Source of the DNA: Bacteroidales bacterium
Lineage (GTDB): Bacteria; Bacteroidota; Bacteroidia; Bacteroidales; UBA932
Direction of reading: 5' to 3'
Assembly: GCA_022653675.1 (NCBI GenBank)
Contig: JALCST010000005.1
Span: 1 to 64,000, forward strand
Length of the DNA stretch: 64,000 bases
In this document: positions 39,605 to 47,922 of the stretch, one piece after another
Numbering within the stretch: the stretch's first letter is position 1
Layout of the letters: each line of letters begins with the position of its first letter
Notes under the pieces: model-generated
Databases searched by the model: none
Seen by the model: only the letters and a program-made list of their open reading frames with translations
What the model was told of the DNA's origin: nothing
Made by a program: the position numbers and the translations under genes

Positions 39605-42600
39605 TTAGAATGTGAAGGATACGCCGCCTGTGATGTTACGCATATTTGTGTAACCACCGGTATTCAAGCCTGAACCGGAAGTATAAGAACCGATCCCGAA
39701 TGAATATCTTGGATCAATACCCTTTCTTGCGGTTAAGAGAAGGAGGTTCTCTCCTGCTATATATATCCTGAGACCTCCGATATTTAGCTTGGAAGTAAAA
39801 CTCTTAGGAAAAGTATAACCGAATTGGGCATTGTTGACACTCAGATAGTCAGAACTTATGAGAAAACGGTCAACGGCCGTCTGGCCGACGAGGGAGTTGC
39901 CGTCGAGACGTGGAATGTTGGAATCAGGATTTTCCGGGGTCCATGCCTTCAAAAGGTCCTTATGCATATTCTGGCCCGCATTGGACTGGGTATGCATCAA
40001 AGCCTGGTAAGACCCGTCGTAATATTGGCCTCCGAGCTGGAAAGACATCTGTATGGAAAAGTCGAAGCCGTAAGCAGCGAGAGAAGTGCCAAAGCCACCC
40101 GAGACTTTAGGAAGTATGCATCCTATATCAAACTGGTCGGCATCGGTGAAAACTTTAGTAGTACCTATTTCACCTGTCTCGTTACCATCTTCGTCCTTTA
40201 TCTTGTAATAATAAAGTGCTTCACCGGTCTCGTGATCAACACCGGCATATTTTCTGAGATAAGCGTCCTGGAGGGATCCGCCGACTTTGATGATACGGGA
40301 ACTCCCCTTGATGCCGGATTCGGAAACCGATTCATCGAGAGAGAGAATGGTATTCTTGTAAGATGTAAGGTTCAGGTTCCAATTCCACTGGAAATTCTTT
40401 GTCTTCACGATCGGGCCATCCAGGGAAAGTTCAACGCCGGCATTGCTAATGGAACCGACGTTGATAGGATATACACCGGTCGGATTACCTGCAGACAGTG
40501 GAACGTCCTTACTGTAAAGCAGATTGGAAGTAATACGGTCGAACCCTTCGATATCTCCGTTCAGTTTGCCGTGGAAAAGTTCGAAATCGAAACCGACATT
40601 TATGGAATGCGATGACTCCCAAGTCAGATCTTCGTTTCCCTTGTAAGAAAGGGTAAGTGAATATTCGCCTGTAGACTCATTATATGAATGAGTGTACTGA
40701 TCGGAATACGGAAAATAGCTTCCGAGGTTATCATTGCCCTGAACACCCCAGCTGGCCTTGAATTTCAACATGTCTACCCAATCGACATCCTCCATGAAAT
40801 CCTCCTTCGAGATAAGCCAGGCAGCTCCGACGCTACCGAAGTTGCCCCAGCGATGACCTTTCGCAAAGCGCGAAGACGCATCGCGACGATAGGATCCGCT
40901 CAGGAAATATTTCTGGGCATAATCATACTGTGCCCTGAACAGAAAACCTTCGGTCATGTAATTGTAGGTATAGGATTCGGTTTTCTTAGCTGTAGTGCCG
41001 TCAGCATTGTTCAGCTCGCCGATGAACGGATCGAACAGGCGTTCGTTGTAACCGTAGAGTCTTTGGTTCTTTACCTCATAGCGCTCGAAACCGCCGAGGA
41101 CGTCTATGTTATGGGATTCCCCAATGGTAGTTTTATATTCCGCCAGATACTGCGTGTTGATATCGAATTTTCTTTGCTGGGTTACTTCAACGGCGCCATC
41201 GGTAGCAGATGAAGAACCGAACTGGCTATACAGAGCATTATCGCGGGTATTGTCATTCATCAGACCCAGGTTCGCAGTCAGGGAAAATCCCTTGAAAGGA
41301 GTCATGACAACGCCCCATTTGCCAGTAATGACGTCTGCATAACTCTGATCGGAATTATACTCATTGTCCCTGACGGCATTGCCGACAAAGTTTGGACGCT
41401 TGAAATTGGTCTGATTGGCATCGTATACTACGCGACCATTTTCTGTCTTGATAGTACCGTCAGCATTGCGTACATAAAGAGGATAAATAGGAGCAATATT
41501 GTTACAGATGTAGAATATGTTTCCTGAAGAACCGAACGTACTTGCAGAATAAGAAGGAGTCTGGGAATCTGAATAGGAGTAGCTTATATTAGTCGTGACC
41601 TTCAACCAGGATTTTGCCTGGTAATCGGCATTGATACGTCCCGTGTAACGCTTGTAATTGGAATTGTCGACGATACCGCCGTCATCGAGGATACCGACGC
41701 TCGCGTAGTATGAAAGCTGATCCTTTGATCCACTTACCGAAAGGTTGTATTCCTGCCTGAAAGAGCTGTGGAACACTTCGTCATACCAGTTGTCCGGCGT
41801 GTAATAATATTCTCCGTCCGAATAGCCGAGAGTTGCCTTAGGATTGATCTTGAAGTTGGTGCCGATAAGATTCTCGCCTTCCGGAACAGTATAGACGTTA
41901 TAGCCCAAGCCTCCATTGTTACCATCAAAAAGATATTTGTTGGCATAGGCATAAGAGTCTGCCACGCTCTTCCCCGCATAATACTGGGAATTATACATCA
42001 TCCTGTAATATGTTTCGTAATATTCAGCAGGATCAGTGATTACGTCATATTGAGGTATCAGCCTGGAGTTGATTCCCCATTTCGCATCGAATTTAACATT
42101 CGGGAGATTTCCGCTGACAGCTTTTTTAGTTGTGACTATTACGACTCCATTGGCACCGCGTGCGCCGTAAATGGCACTTGCAGCCGCATCCTTAAGCACT
42201 GACATGGATTCAACGTCATTGGAATTTATATCCGATATGGCCCCCTCGTAAGGCATACCATCGACGATTATCAAAGGAGCGCTGCTGGCAGACATGGATC
42301 CGATACCACGTACCCGAATGGAAACCCCATTGTCGGCAGGGTCTCCTGAAGATGAAATGATTTGAACTCCAGGGACGGTACCTGCAAGAGCCGATGTGAC
42401 ATTGGTAGCAATGTGAGAAGCTATCTTTTCTTTGTCAACCATAGCAGCCGAGCCCGTGAAGGAGCTCTTCGTCGAAGTTCCGTAAGCTACAACCAATACA
42501 TCCTCAAGATTTTCGATGTTAGGTTCAAGCGCGAGGTTAATCCGCGCCCTTCCATTAACAGGAACAGTTAAAGTCTTGAATCCAAGGAAATTAACAACAA

Positions 42601-42817
42601 GAACGCCATTAGAAGGGACGGTGATGGCATAATTACCATCAGCATCACTCATGGCATACTTGGTATTGTCTCCCTGCAACAAAACAGATGCACCGGCAAC
42701 AACCTCTCCGTTGCTTGCATTAGTAACAACACCTTTTACCTGTATGTTTTGCGCGAGTGCAAACCCGGCGGACAGAACAAGCATGAGGCATGTCATCAAT
42801 AGTCTGATTTTTTTCAT
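39605..42817 (-). CDS. SusC/RagA-family TonB-linked outer-membrane transporter
   Basis: 1070 residues. After a signal peptide (cleavage near ALAQ) comes a carboxypeptidase-D-like regulatory domain (about 25-105), a TonB-box-like EDVLVVAYGT, then the plug domain (about 115-230) with RVRGIGSMSASSAPLIIVDG and the SusC motif YGARGANGVVIVTTK. A 22-strand type barrel follows and ends in the aromatic C-terminus GGVSFTF. It imports oligomers across the outer membrane using TonB energy. First gene of the locus. Two promoter candidates and a long leader lie upstream. The protease in the operon suggests a peptide or protein ligand (RagAB-like) rather than a glycan, since no glycoside hydrolase is present. 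Confidence 0.96.
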   Translation of the reverse strand: MKKIRLLMTCLMLVLSAGFALAQNIQVKGVVTNASNGEVVAGASVLLQGDNTKYAMSDADGNYAITVPSNGVLVVNFLGFKTLTVPVNGRARINLALEPNIENLEDVLVVAYGTSTKSSFTGSAAMVDKEKIASHIATNVTSALAGTVPGVQIISSSGDPADNGVSIRVRGIGSMSASSAPLIIVDGMPYEGAISDINSNDVESMSVLKDAAASAIYGARGANGVVIVTTKKAVSGNLPNVKFDAKWGINSRLIPQYDVITDPAEYYETYYRMMYNSQYYAGKSVADSYAYANKYLFDGNNGGLGYNVYTVPEGENLIGTNFKINPKATLGYSDGEYYYTPDNWYDEVFHSSFRQEYNLSVSGSKDQLSYYASVGILDDGGIVDNSNYKRYTGRINADYQAKSWLKVTTNISYSYSDSQTPSYSASTFGSSGNIFYICNNIAPIYPLYVRNADGTIKTENGRVVYDANQTNFKRPNFVGNAVRDNEYNSDQSYADVITGKWGVVMTPFKGFSLTANLGLMNDNTRDNALYSQFGSSSATDGAVEVTQQRKFDINTQYLAEYKTTIGESHNIDVLGGFERYEVKNQRLYGYNERLFDPFIGELNNADGTTAKKTESYTYNYMTEGFLFRAQYDYAQKYFLSGSYRRDASSRFAKGHRWGNFGSVGAAWLISKEDFMEDVDWVDMLKFKASWGVQGNDNLGSYFPYSDQYTHSYNESTGEYSLTLSYKGNEDLTWESSHSINVGFDFELFHGKLNGDIEGFDRITSNLLYSKDVPLSAGNPTGVYPINVGSISNAGVELSLDGPIVKTKNFQWNWNLNLTSYKNTILSLDESVSESGIKGSSRIIKVGGSLQDAYLRKYAGVDHETGEALYYYKIKDEDGNETGEIGTTKVFTDADQFDIGCILPKVSGGFGTSLAAYGFDFSIQMSFQLGGQYYDGSYQALMHTQSNAGQNMHKDLLKAWTPENPDSNIPRLDGNSLVGQTAVDRFLISSDYLSVNNAQFGYTFPKSFTSKLNIGGLRIYIAGENLLLLTARKGIDPRYSFGIGSYTSGSGLNTGGYTNMRNITGGVSFTF

Positions 42818-42930
42818 CTGTTAGATTTTTAAGGTTAATAATTAAATGTTAGTTTTTTGATTTGTTTTCCCAAAAAAAATATCATTAATGGAATTTTACT
42901 TAAGTTTTTTCAGTTATCTTGGCTATTTGT

Positions 42931-42962
42931 AAAAAAACACGTTTCCTTTTCGAGGGGAAACG
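42931..42962 (-). promoter_or_regulatory. Leader hairpin with T-run in the susC 5' leader
   Basis: On the minus strand CGTTTCC and GGAAACG pair (7 bp) around a 9 nt loop, followed by TG and seven T. It lies at the very start of transcripts from the proximal promoter and about 115 nt before the susC ATG. It could act as a weak attenuator or end a short RNA from the distal promoter. Confidence 0.5.
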
Positions 42963-42967
42963 ACTTT

Positions 42968-42999
42968 CAAATATAATATTTTTCTTTATAACCATCAAA
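42968..42999 (-). promoter_or_regulatory. Proximal susC promoter
   Basis: On the minus strand TTTG (42999-42996), a 20 nt spacer and TATATTTG (42975-42968) match the Bacteroidota consensus exactly. The leader would be about 145 nt. Confidence 0.7.
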
Positions 43000-43159
43000 T
43001 CACGGAAATAAAAAAATTATGGCACATTTGCTCGAACACCGACCGACACATCAGCCTCTTGGAAATAATTCCTTTGCTTTAATTTAAATAATCACGTTAT
43101 TAAGTTAATTTATAGAATCAGGTTCAAACTATCTGTATTATGCATTTATAAATACGATA

Positions 43160-43182
43160 AGTTAACCACATCAGGGTTAACT
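43160..43182. promoter_or_regulatory. Perfect inverted repeat between the two susC promoters
   Basis: AGTTAACC and GGTTAACT are perfect 8 bp inverted arms separated by 7 bp. No T-run follows on either strand, so a protein-binding operator is more likely than a terminator. Confidence 0.5.
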
Positions 43183-43232
43183 GCTAATTAATATACAAAA
43201 AAATACAAACAGGTTTAGTTCATAAGTGCTTT

Positions 43233-43263
43233 CAAATATATGGTAAAAAATCGAAATGTCAAA
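43233..43263 (-). promoter_or_regulatory. Distal promoter upstream of susC
   Basis: On the minus strand TTTG (43263-43260), a 19 nt spacer and TATATTTG (43240-43233) match the consensus exactly. It is 265 bp upstream of the proximal promoter and would give a leader of about 410 nt or a separate small RNA. Confidence 0.65.
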
Positions 43264-43444
43264 TATTTTTAAGTTTTATCATATAACTTATTTGTATTAA
43301 ATCGATTTATTTTATTACGATAAGTAAGAAATAATAGATAAAATGTAACAGATTTCACATCGGCATCCATTGCTTTTACTCAAAAATAACAATTTGAATA
43401 TGAAATCGCTATTTTAAACCAGTAATATTCATCTTTCCTCATAT

Positions 43445-43480
43445 TAATAAAAGGGGTGGCCGGAAAATTCCGGTCACCCC
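43445..43480 (-). terminator. Intrinsic terminator of gdhA
   Basis: A 13 bp stem (core GGGGTGACCGG paired with CCGGCCACCCC, one G-U) around a 2 nt loop is followed on the minus strand by TTTTATTAAT. It lies about 30 bp after the gdhA stop. Confidence 0.85.
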
Positions 43481-43511
43481 CTTTATCTTATATAATTAAG
43501 GATTATTACCT

Positions 43512-44852
43512 TTAGATGATCCCCTGCTCAAGCATAGCATGGGCGACTTTCATGAAACCGGCGATGTTTGCACCCTTGACGTAGTCGACATATCCGTCTG
43601 GCTGGGTTCCATATTTGACGCATTGTTCGTGAATGCTCTTCATTATCTTGTGAAGCCTGTCGTCTACTTCCTCGGCAGTCCAGCTGAGATGCTGCGCATT
43701 CTGTGTCATTTCAAGCCCCGATGTAGCCACACCACCGGCATTTACGGCCTTTCCTGGAGCGAACAGGATCTTATGCTCCTGGAATTCGTGTATGGCTTCC
43801 GGAGTACAGCCCATGTTGGAAATCTCGCACACGCACCAGCAACCGTTGTCAAGCAGTTCCTTCGCATCGTTGCCGTCGAGTTCGTTCTGGAATGCAGATG
43901 TCAAGGCTATGTCGCACTTGACACTCCACGATTTCTTACCGGGTATGAACTTCGTTCCATGGAATTTATCTGCGAACGGAGCTACGACATTCTTGTTGGA
44001 AGCGCGAAGATCGAGCATATAGTCTACCATATCTTCAGTCATGCCTTCAGGAATGCTTATGACCCCGTCAGGACCTGAGATTGCGACTACCTTCGCCCCG
44101 AGAGCGATGGCCTTCTTGGCAGCACCCCAAGCGACGTTTCCGAAGCCCGAGACTACTATCTTATGGTCCTTGACATCCTTTCCGACCTTATGAAGCATGT
44201 GTTCGAGGAAATAGAGGGCACCGTAACCCGTGGCTTCCGGACGGATCAACGATCCACCCCACGTGATTCCTTTTCCGGTAAGGACGCCGGTATTGTATTC
44301 CCTCTTCAGCTTTTTATACATTCCGTACATGTAACCGATTTCACGTCCGCCGACTCCTACGTCACCGGCAGGTATATCGGTATCCGGGCCAATATTGTTC
44401 CAAAGTTCAAGCATGAACGCCTGGCAGAAACGCATTATTTCAGCATCGGACTTTCCGGTCGGATCGAAATCCGAACCACCTTTCGCCCCACCCATCGGAA
44501 GGGTGGTCAGAGCATTCTTGAATGTCTGCTCAAAACCGAGGAATTTCATCATGGAAGGATTGACAGCCTTGTGAAAACGAAGTCCTCCCTTGTAAGGACC
44601 GATAGCGCTGTTGAACTGTACACGATAACCGCTATTGGTTTGGACTTCGCCCTTATCGTCAACCCAGGTGACACGGAATGAAAATATCCGGTCGGGCTCG
44701 ACGAGGCGTTCGACGATCTTTGCCTTTTCGAATTCAGGATGCTTGTTGTAAGTGGATTCGACTGACTCGAGAACTTCGCGAACCGCCTGCAGGTATTCCT
44801 TCTCGTTAGGATACTTGCGTTCAAGGTTCGCCATTATAACATCTGTTTTCAT
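43512..44852 (-). CDS. gdhA: Glutamate dehydrogenase, NADP-type
   Basis: 446 residues, the hexameric class I length. The substrate-binding region has the catalytic-lysine motif LPMGGAKGGSDFDP (about 122-135), and the Rossmann domain has VSGFGNVAWGAAKKA (about 236-250). It interconverts glutamate with 2-oxoglutarate and ammonia. The NADP preference is inferred from similarity to E. coli-type GdhA. It starts 41 bp after the 2-oxoacid:ferredoxin oxidoreductase beta gene, so the three genes may be one unit centred on 2-oxoglutarate. A strong terminator follows. Confidence 0.96.
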   Translation of the reverse strand: MKTDVIMANLERKYPNEKEYLQAVREVLESVESTYNKHPEFEKAKIVERLVEPDRIFSFRVTWVDDKGEVQTNSGYRVQFNSAIGPYKGGLRFHKAVNPSMMKFLGFEQTFKNALTTLPMGGAKGGSDFDPTGKSDAEIMRFCQAFMLELWNNIGPDTDIPAGDVGVGGREIGYMYGMYKKLKREYNTGVLTGKGITWGGSLIRPEATGYGALYFLEHMLHKVGKDVKDHKIVVSGFGNVAWGAAKKAIALGAKVVAISGPDGVISIPEGMTEDMVDYMLDLRASNKNVVAPFADKFHGTKFIPGKKSWSVKCDIALTSAFQNELDGNDAKELLDNGCWCVCEISNMGCTPEAIHEFQEHKILFAPGKAVNAGGVATSGLEMTQNAQHLSWTAEEVDDRLHKIMKSIHEQCVKYGTQPDGYVDYVKGANIAGFMKVAHAMLEQGII

Positions 44853-44893
44853 TACGAATATAAATTATTTGTTGTTTGTGAATCTATCGTTCA

Positions 44894-45910
44894 TTATTTG
44901 ACTTCCCACGTAGCTCCGCTGTGAAGCAGTTCATCCATATTTTGAATGGACGACTTCGCCTTCACTTCGGAAAGCTGGTCGCGAACATTGTCATCGTATG
45001 TTTTGTCGGCGACATCACGGATAACTCCCAGAGCTACCGGATATTCAGGATACTTCATATCCACGAGCATATTGTGGACCCCTACGGAACTCGTATGGGA
45101 ATCGTGAACGAGAAGGTCCTTCTCCGTAATTCCGTTTTCGCCCAATTTGACCACTTTCAACTTTTCGTTCTCCAGTATGAGACCCTTGTCGCGATTTTTG
45201 CCGAAAATCATTGGTTCCCCATCCCTGAGAACTATTGTCCTGTCCTCCCGTACTGCCCTGTCGGCTATGTCAGCATGTGCTCCATTATTGTAAATTACAC
45301 AATTGACAAGCATTTCGACTATTGAAGTCCCATCGTGATGTGCAGCGGCGACCATTATTTCATCGTTAAGGGAAATATAAGTATCAATGCCGCGGGCAAA
45401 GAATGTCCCTCGCGCTCCAAGAACGACGGCTCCAGGATTGAACGGATGCTCTACGGTACCGTAAGGAGAGGTCTTTGTAATGGCCCCGAGTTTTGAAGTC
45501 GGGGAATACTGCCCCTTGGTCAGACCGTAAATCTGGTTGTTGAACAATATGACGTTAATATCGATATTCCTTCGTATGGCATGTATGAAATGGTTACCGC
45601 CTATGGCAAGTGCATCGCCATCACCGGTAAGCTCCCAAATACTGAGCGTAGGATTTGCAACCTTGATACCGGTAGCAATTGCCATGGCCCTGCCATGAAT
45701 ACTGTGGAAACCGTAAGTATCTACATAATACGGCAGACGCGAAGAACATCCTATGCCGGAGACCAAAACTACCCTCTCCTTGGAATATCCATGTTCCTCG
45801 CAAACCTCTGGCAGAGCCTTTAAAAGCGATGCCAAAACCGAATGATCCCCGCAGCCGGGACACCACCTTACCTCCTGATCGCTCTTGAAATCCTTTTGCG
45901 TATATCTCAT
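44894..45910 (-). CDS. 2-oxoacid:ferredoxin oxidoreductase, beta subunit (KorB type)
   Basis: 338 residues. The N-terminal iron-sulfur cysteines are in WCPGCGDHSVL and SGIGCSSRLPYY. The thiamine diphosphate site is seen in GDGDALAIGGNHFIHAIRRN and NNQIYGLTKGQYSPTS, the form found in two-subunit 2-oxoglutarate:ferredoxin oxidoreductases. It forms the catalytic core with the alpha subunit encoded 11 bp upstream and converts a 2-oxoacid, CoA and ferredoxin to acyl-CoA, CO2 and reduced ferredoxin. 2-oxoglutarate is preferred as substrate because gdhA is adjacent, but pyruvate or branched-chain acids cannot be excluded. Confidence 0.9.
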   Translation of the reverse strand: MRYTQKDFKSDQEVRWCPGCGDHSVLASLLKALPEVCEEHGYSKERVVLVSGIGCSSRLPYYVDTYGFHSIHGRAMAIATGIKVANPTLSIWELTGDGDALAIGGNHFIHAIRRNIDINVILFNNQIYGLTKGQYSPTSKLGAITKTSPYGTVEHPFNPGAVVLGARGTFFARGIDTYISLNDEIMVAAAHHDGTSIVEMLVNCVIYNNGAHADIADRAVREDRTIVLRDGEPMIFGKNRDKGLILENEKLKVVKLGENGITEKDLLVHDSHTSSVGVHNMLVDMKYPEYPVALGVIRDVADKTYDDNVRDQLSEVKAKSSIQNMDELLHSGATWEVK

Positions 45911-45921
45911 GATTTGTTCTC

Positions 45922-47763
45922 CTATAGTATTTTATCAACAGCGTCGCAAATCTCTTCCACGATGAAAGGCTGACCCTGTACCTTGTTATATTGAAGATAA
46001 TCGAATTCAGGATGGCAGGTTCTCAGATAGCCTGCGAACTGACCGAGGTTAAGTTCGCAAACGAGAATTTTGCCGTAACGGGAGAAAACCTCGGCGGTAT
46101 TCTTCGGCAGGGGGTTGATGTAATCGAAATGAGCGAAAGCTACGCTTTTGCCCTCGGCAATCATCCTGCGAACTGCGGTGAAGAGGTGTCCGTATGTCCC
46201 CCCCCAACCCACTACGAGCACATCGGCTTTCTCAGGTCCGAAGACCTTAAGATCTGGAATATAATTAGCTACGCGAGCGACCTTTTCAGCACGTTCGCGA
46301 ACTTTCTTTTCATGGTTAGCGGGATCGGAAGAGATAACTCCGTCGCTATCCTTTTCAAGACCTCCTACCCTGTGTTCCAAACCCGGAGTACCAGGAAAAG
46401 CCCAACGGCGCGCCATGGTAACCGGATCACGCATGAAAGGTTTGAAAGCGGTCTCGCCTTCTGGAAGACTTGTTATTATCGGCGGATGGATCGCTGGATA
46501 ATCCTTCATCGAAGGGATCTTCCACGGTTCGCTGCCGTTGCCGATAAATCCTTCGGAAAGAAGGATGACCGGCATCATGTGCTCCAACGCCAATTTTGCT
46601 GCGTTAAACGCCATATCAAAGCAATTAGAAGGGCTGTGTGAGGCAACGACACATATCGGACATTCCCCGTTCCTGCCGTAAAGCGCCTGGTCTAGGTCGC
46701 CTTGCTCGGTCTTCGTAGGGATACCTGTGGAAGGACCGCTACGCTGCACATCGACTACGATAAGCGGCAGTTCGGTTATAACAGCAAGTCCTAGAGCCTC
46801 GGATTTCAATGAGAAACCCGGTCCTGAAGTCGTAGTGACAGCCAAATTGCCGGCAAACGACGCACCTATGGCAGTACAGATTCCAGCTATTTCATCCTCG
46901 GCTTGCAGCGTCTTGACGTTAAGACTCTTGTAAATAGCGAGCTCTTCAAGAATTGCAGTAGCAGGTGTTATGGGATAGGAACCGCAGAAAAGCGGAAGAC
47001 CACTCTTCTCTGAAGCAGCCATAAGTCCCCACGCGGTAGCCTGGTTACCGGAAATATTCCTGTAAATTCCCGGTTCCTGCTTCGCAGGTGCAACATCGTA
47101 TGTATTTGCGAACGCATGTATGTTGTTAGCATAATTGAATCCGTCGAAAAGTACCTTCTTGTTTGCATCTATCATCTGTGGCTTCTTGCGGAATTTTCTT
47201 TCCAAATATGAATAGGTGTAATCTAGTTTCCTGTTGAAGAGGAAAAAGCACATTCCGAGACAGAACATATTGCGGCATCGTAGAATCATCTTGTTCTCCA
47301 GGCCAGAGTCGGCAAGGCTATCCTTTGTCATCTGGGTGATCGGGGAAAGGATAAGAATTCGGTCACTTATGTTTAATTCCTTTATCGGATCGTCGGTCTT
47401 GAAACCTGCCCTTTTTATGGAATCCGGGTTAAAAGTGTCCGTGTCTACTATGATCGTTGCCGTAGGCTTGGCCCATTTGGCATTTGCGCGAAGGGCGGCG
47501 GGATTCATAGCCACCAACACATCGCAATAATCGCCAGGAGTGTCAATTTCACAGCTGCCTATATGAACTTGAAATCCTGAAACACCGGATACGGTATCCT
47601 TTGGTGCGCGGATCTCGGCTGGATAATCCGGGAACGTAGAAATCTCATTGCCATACAAAGCGGACGAATCGGCGAACAGAGTTCCCGTAAGCTGCATCCC
47701 GTCTCCCGAATCTCCGGCAAATCGAATAACCACGTCCTCGCTCTCGATAATTTTTTGTTCCAT
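45922..47763 (-). CDS. 2-oxoacid:ferredoxin oxidoreductase, fused gamma-alpha subunit (KorA type)
   Basis: 613 residues. The N-terminal gamma domain (about 10-190) contains FAGDSGDGMQLTGTLFADSS and FPDYPAEIRAP. The alpha domain (about 230-600) contains GNQATAWGLMAASEKSGLPLF and SYPITPA, as expected for the pyrimidine-binding part, and TTSGPGFSLKSEALGLA. This gamma-alpha fusion is the usual form of KorA in two-subunit enzymes. It is the first gene of korA-korB-gdhA. Upstream it is separated from the ompH genes by a terminator. Confidence 0.92.
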   Translation of the reverse strand: MEQKIIESEDVVIRFAGDSGDGMQLTGTLFADSSALYGNEISTFPDYPAEIRAPKDTVSGVSGFQVHIGSCEIDTPGDYCDVLVAMNPAALRANAKWAKPTATIIVDTDTFNPDSIKRAGFKTDDPIKELNISDRILILSPITQMTKDSLADSGLENKMILRCRNMFCLGMCFFLFNRKLDYTYSYLERKFRKKPQMIDANKKVLFDGFNYANNIHAFANTYDVAPAKQEPGIYRNISGNQATAWGLMAASEKSGLPLFCGSYPITPATAILEELAIYKSLNVKTLQAEDEIAGICTAIGASFAGNLAVTTTSGPGFSLKSEALGLAVITELPLIVVDVQRSGPSTGIPTKTEQGDLDQALYGRNGECPICVVASHSPSNCFDMAFNAAKLALEHMMPVILLSEGFIGNGSEPWKIPSMKDYPAIHPPIITSLPEGETAFKPFMRDPVTMARRWAFPGTPGLEHRVGGLEKDSDGVISSDPANHEKKVRERAEKVARVANYIPDLKVFGPEKADVLVVGWGGTYGHLFTAVRRMIAEGKSVAFAHFDYINPLPKNTAEVFSRYGKILVCELNLGQFAGYLRTCHPEFDYLQYNKVQGQPFIVEEICDAVDKIL

Positions 47764-47811
47764 TAAGACCTCTAACTTTTAATTTATAATAAGTTTGTTT
47801 GAAATTGTTTG

Positions 47812-47819
47812 CAAATGTA
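47812..47819 (-). promoter_or_regulatory. Candidate -7 element of the kor operon
   Basis: On the minus strand TACATTTG matches TAnnTTTG about 50 bp before the start codon; the -33 box is poor. Confidence 0.4.
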
Positions 47820-47841
47820 ATCCAAATTATTGATTTTAGTT

Positions 47842-47879
47842 AAAAAAATAACGCATCTTTATGAAAAATAAAGATGCGT
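47842..47879 (-). terminator. Intrinsic terminator of the bamA-ompH operon
   Basis: ACGCATCTTTAT and ATAAAGATGCGT form a perfect 12 bp stem with a 5 nt loop. The minus strand continues with TATTTTTTTA. It lies about 45 bp after the last ompH stop and isolates the kor operon. Confidence 0.88.
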
Positions 47880-47922
47880 AGTTTTCAGATCGGCCTGTAA
47901 AAGCCTGTTTGCACTCTCACCA

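Larger units (their letters stand above)
42818..43511. other. AT-rich control region upstream of susC, no gene
   Basis: About 690 bp lie between the susC start and the gdhA stop. It holds, from left to right on the map, the susC leader with a hairpin, a proximal promoter, a perfect inverted repeat, a distal promoter and the gdhA terminator. No supported reading frame or known RNA family was recognised. No sigma/anti-sigma or hybrid two-component regulator gene lies next to it. Confidence 0.6.

Noticed and set aside
43000-43440. Possible small RNA or CRISPR-like repeats in the AT-rich region before susC
   Set aside because: No regular repeat-spacer pattern and no known RNA fold was seen; only promoters and one inverted repeat are supported.
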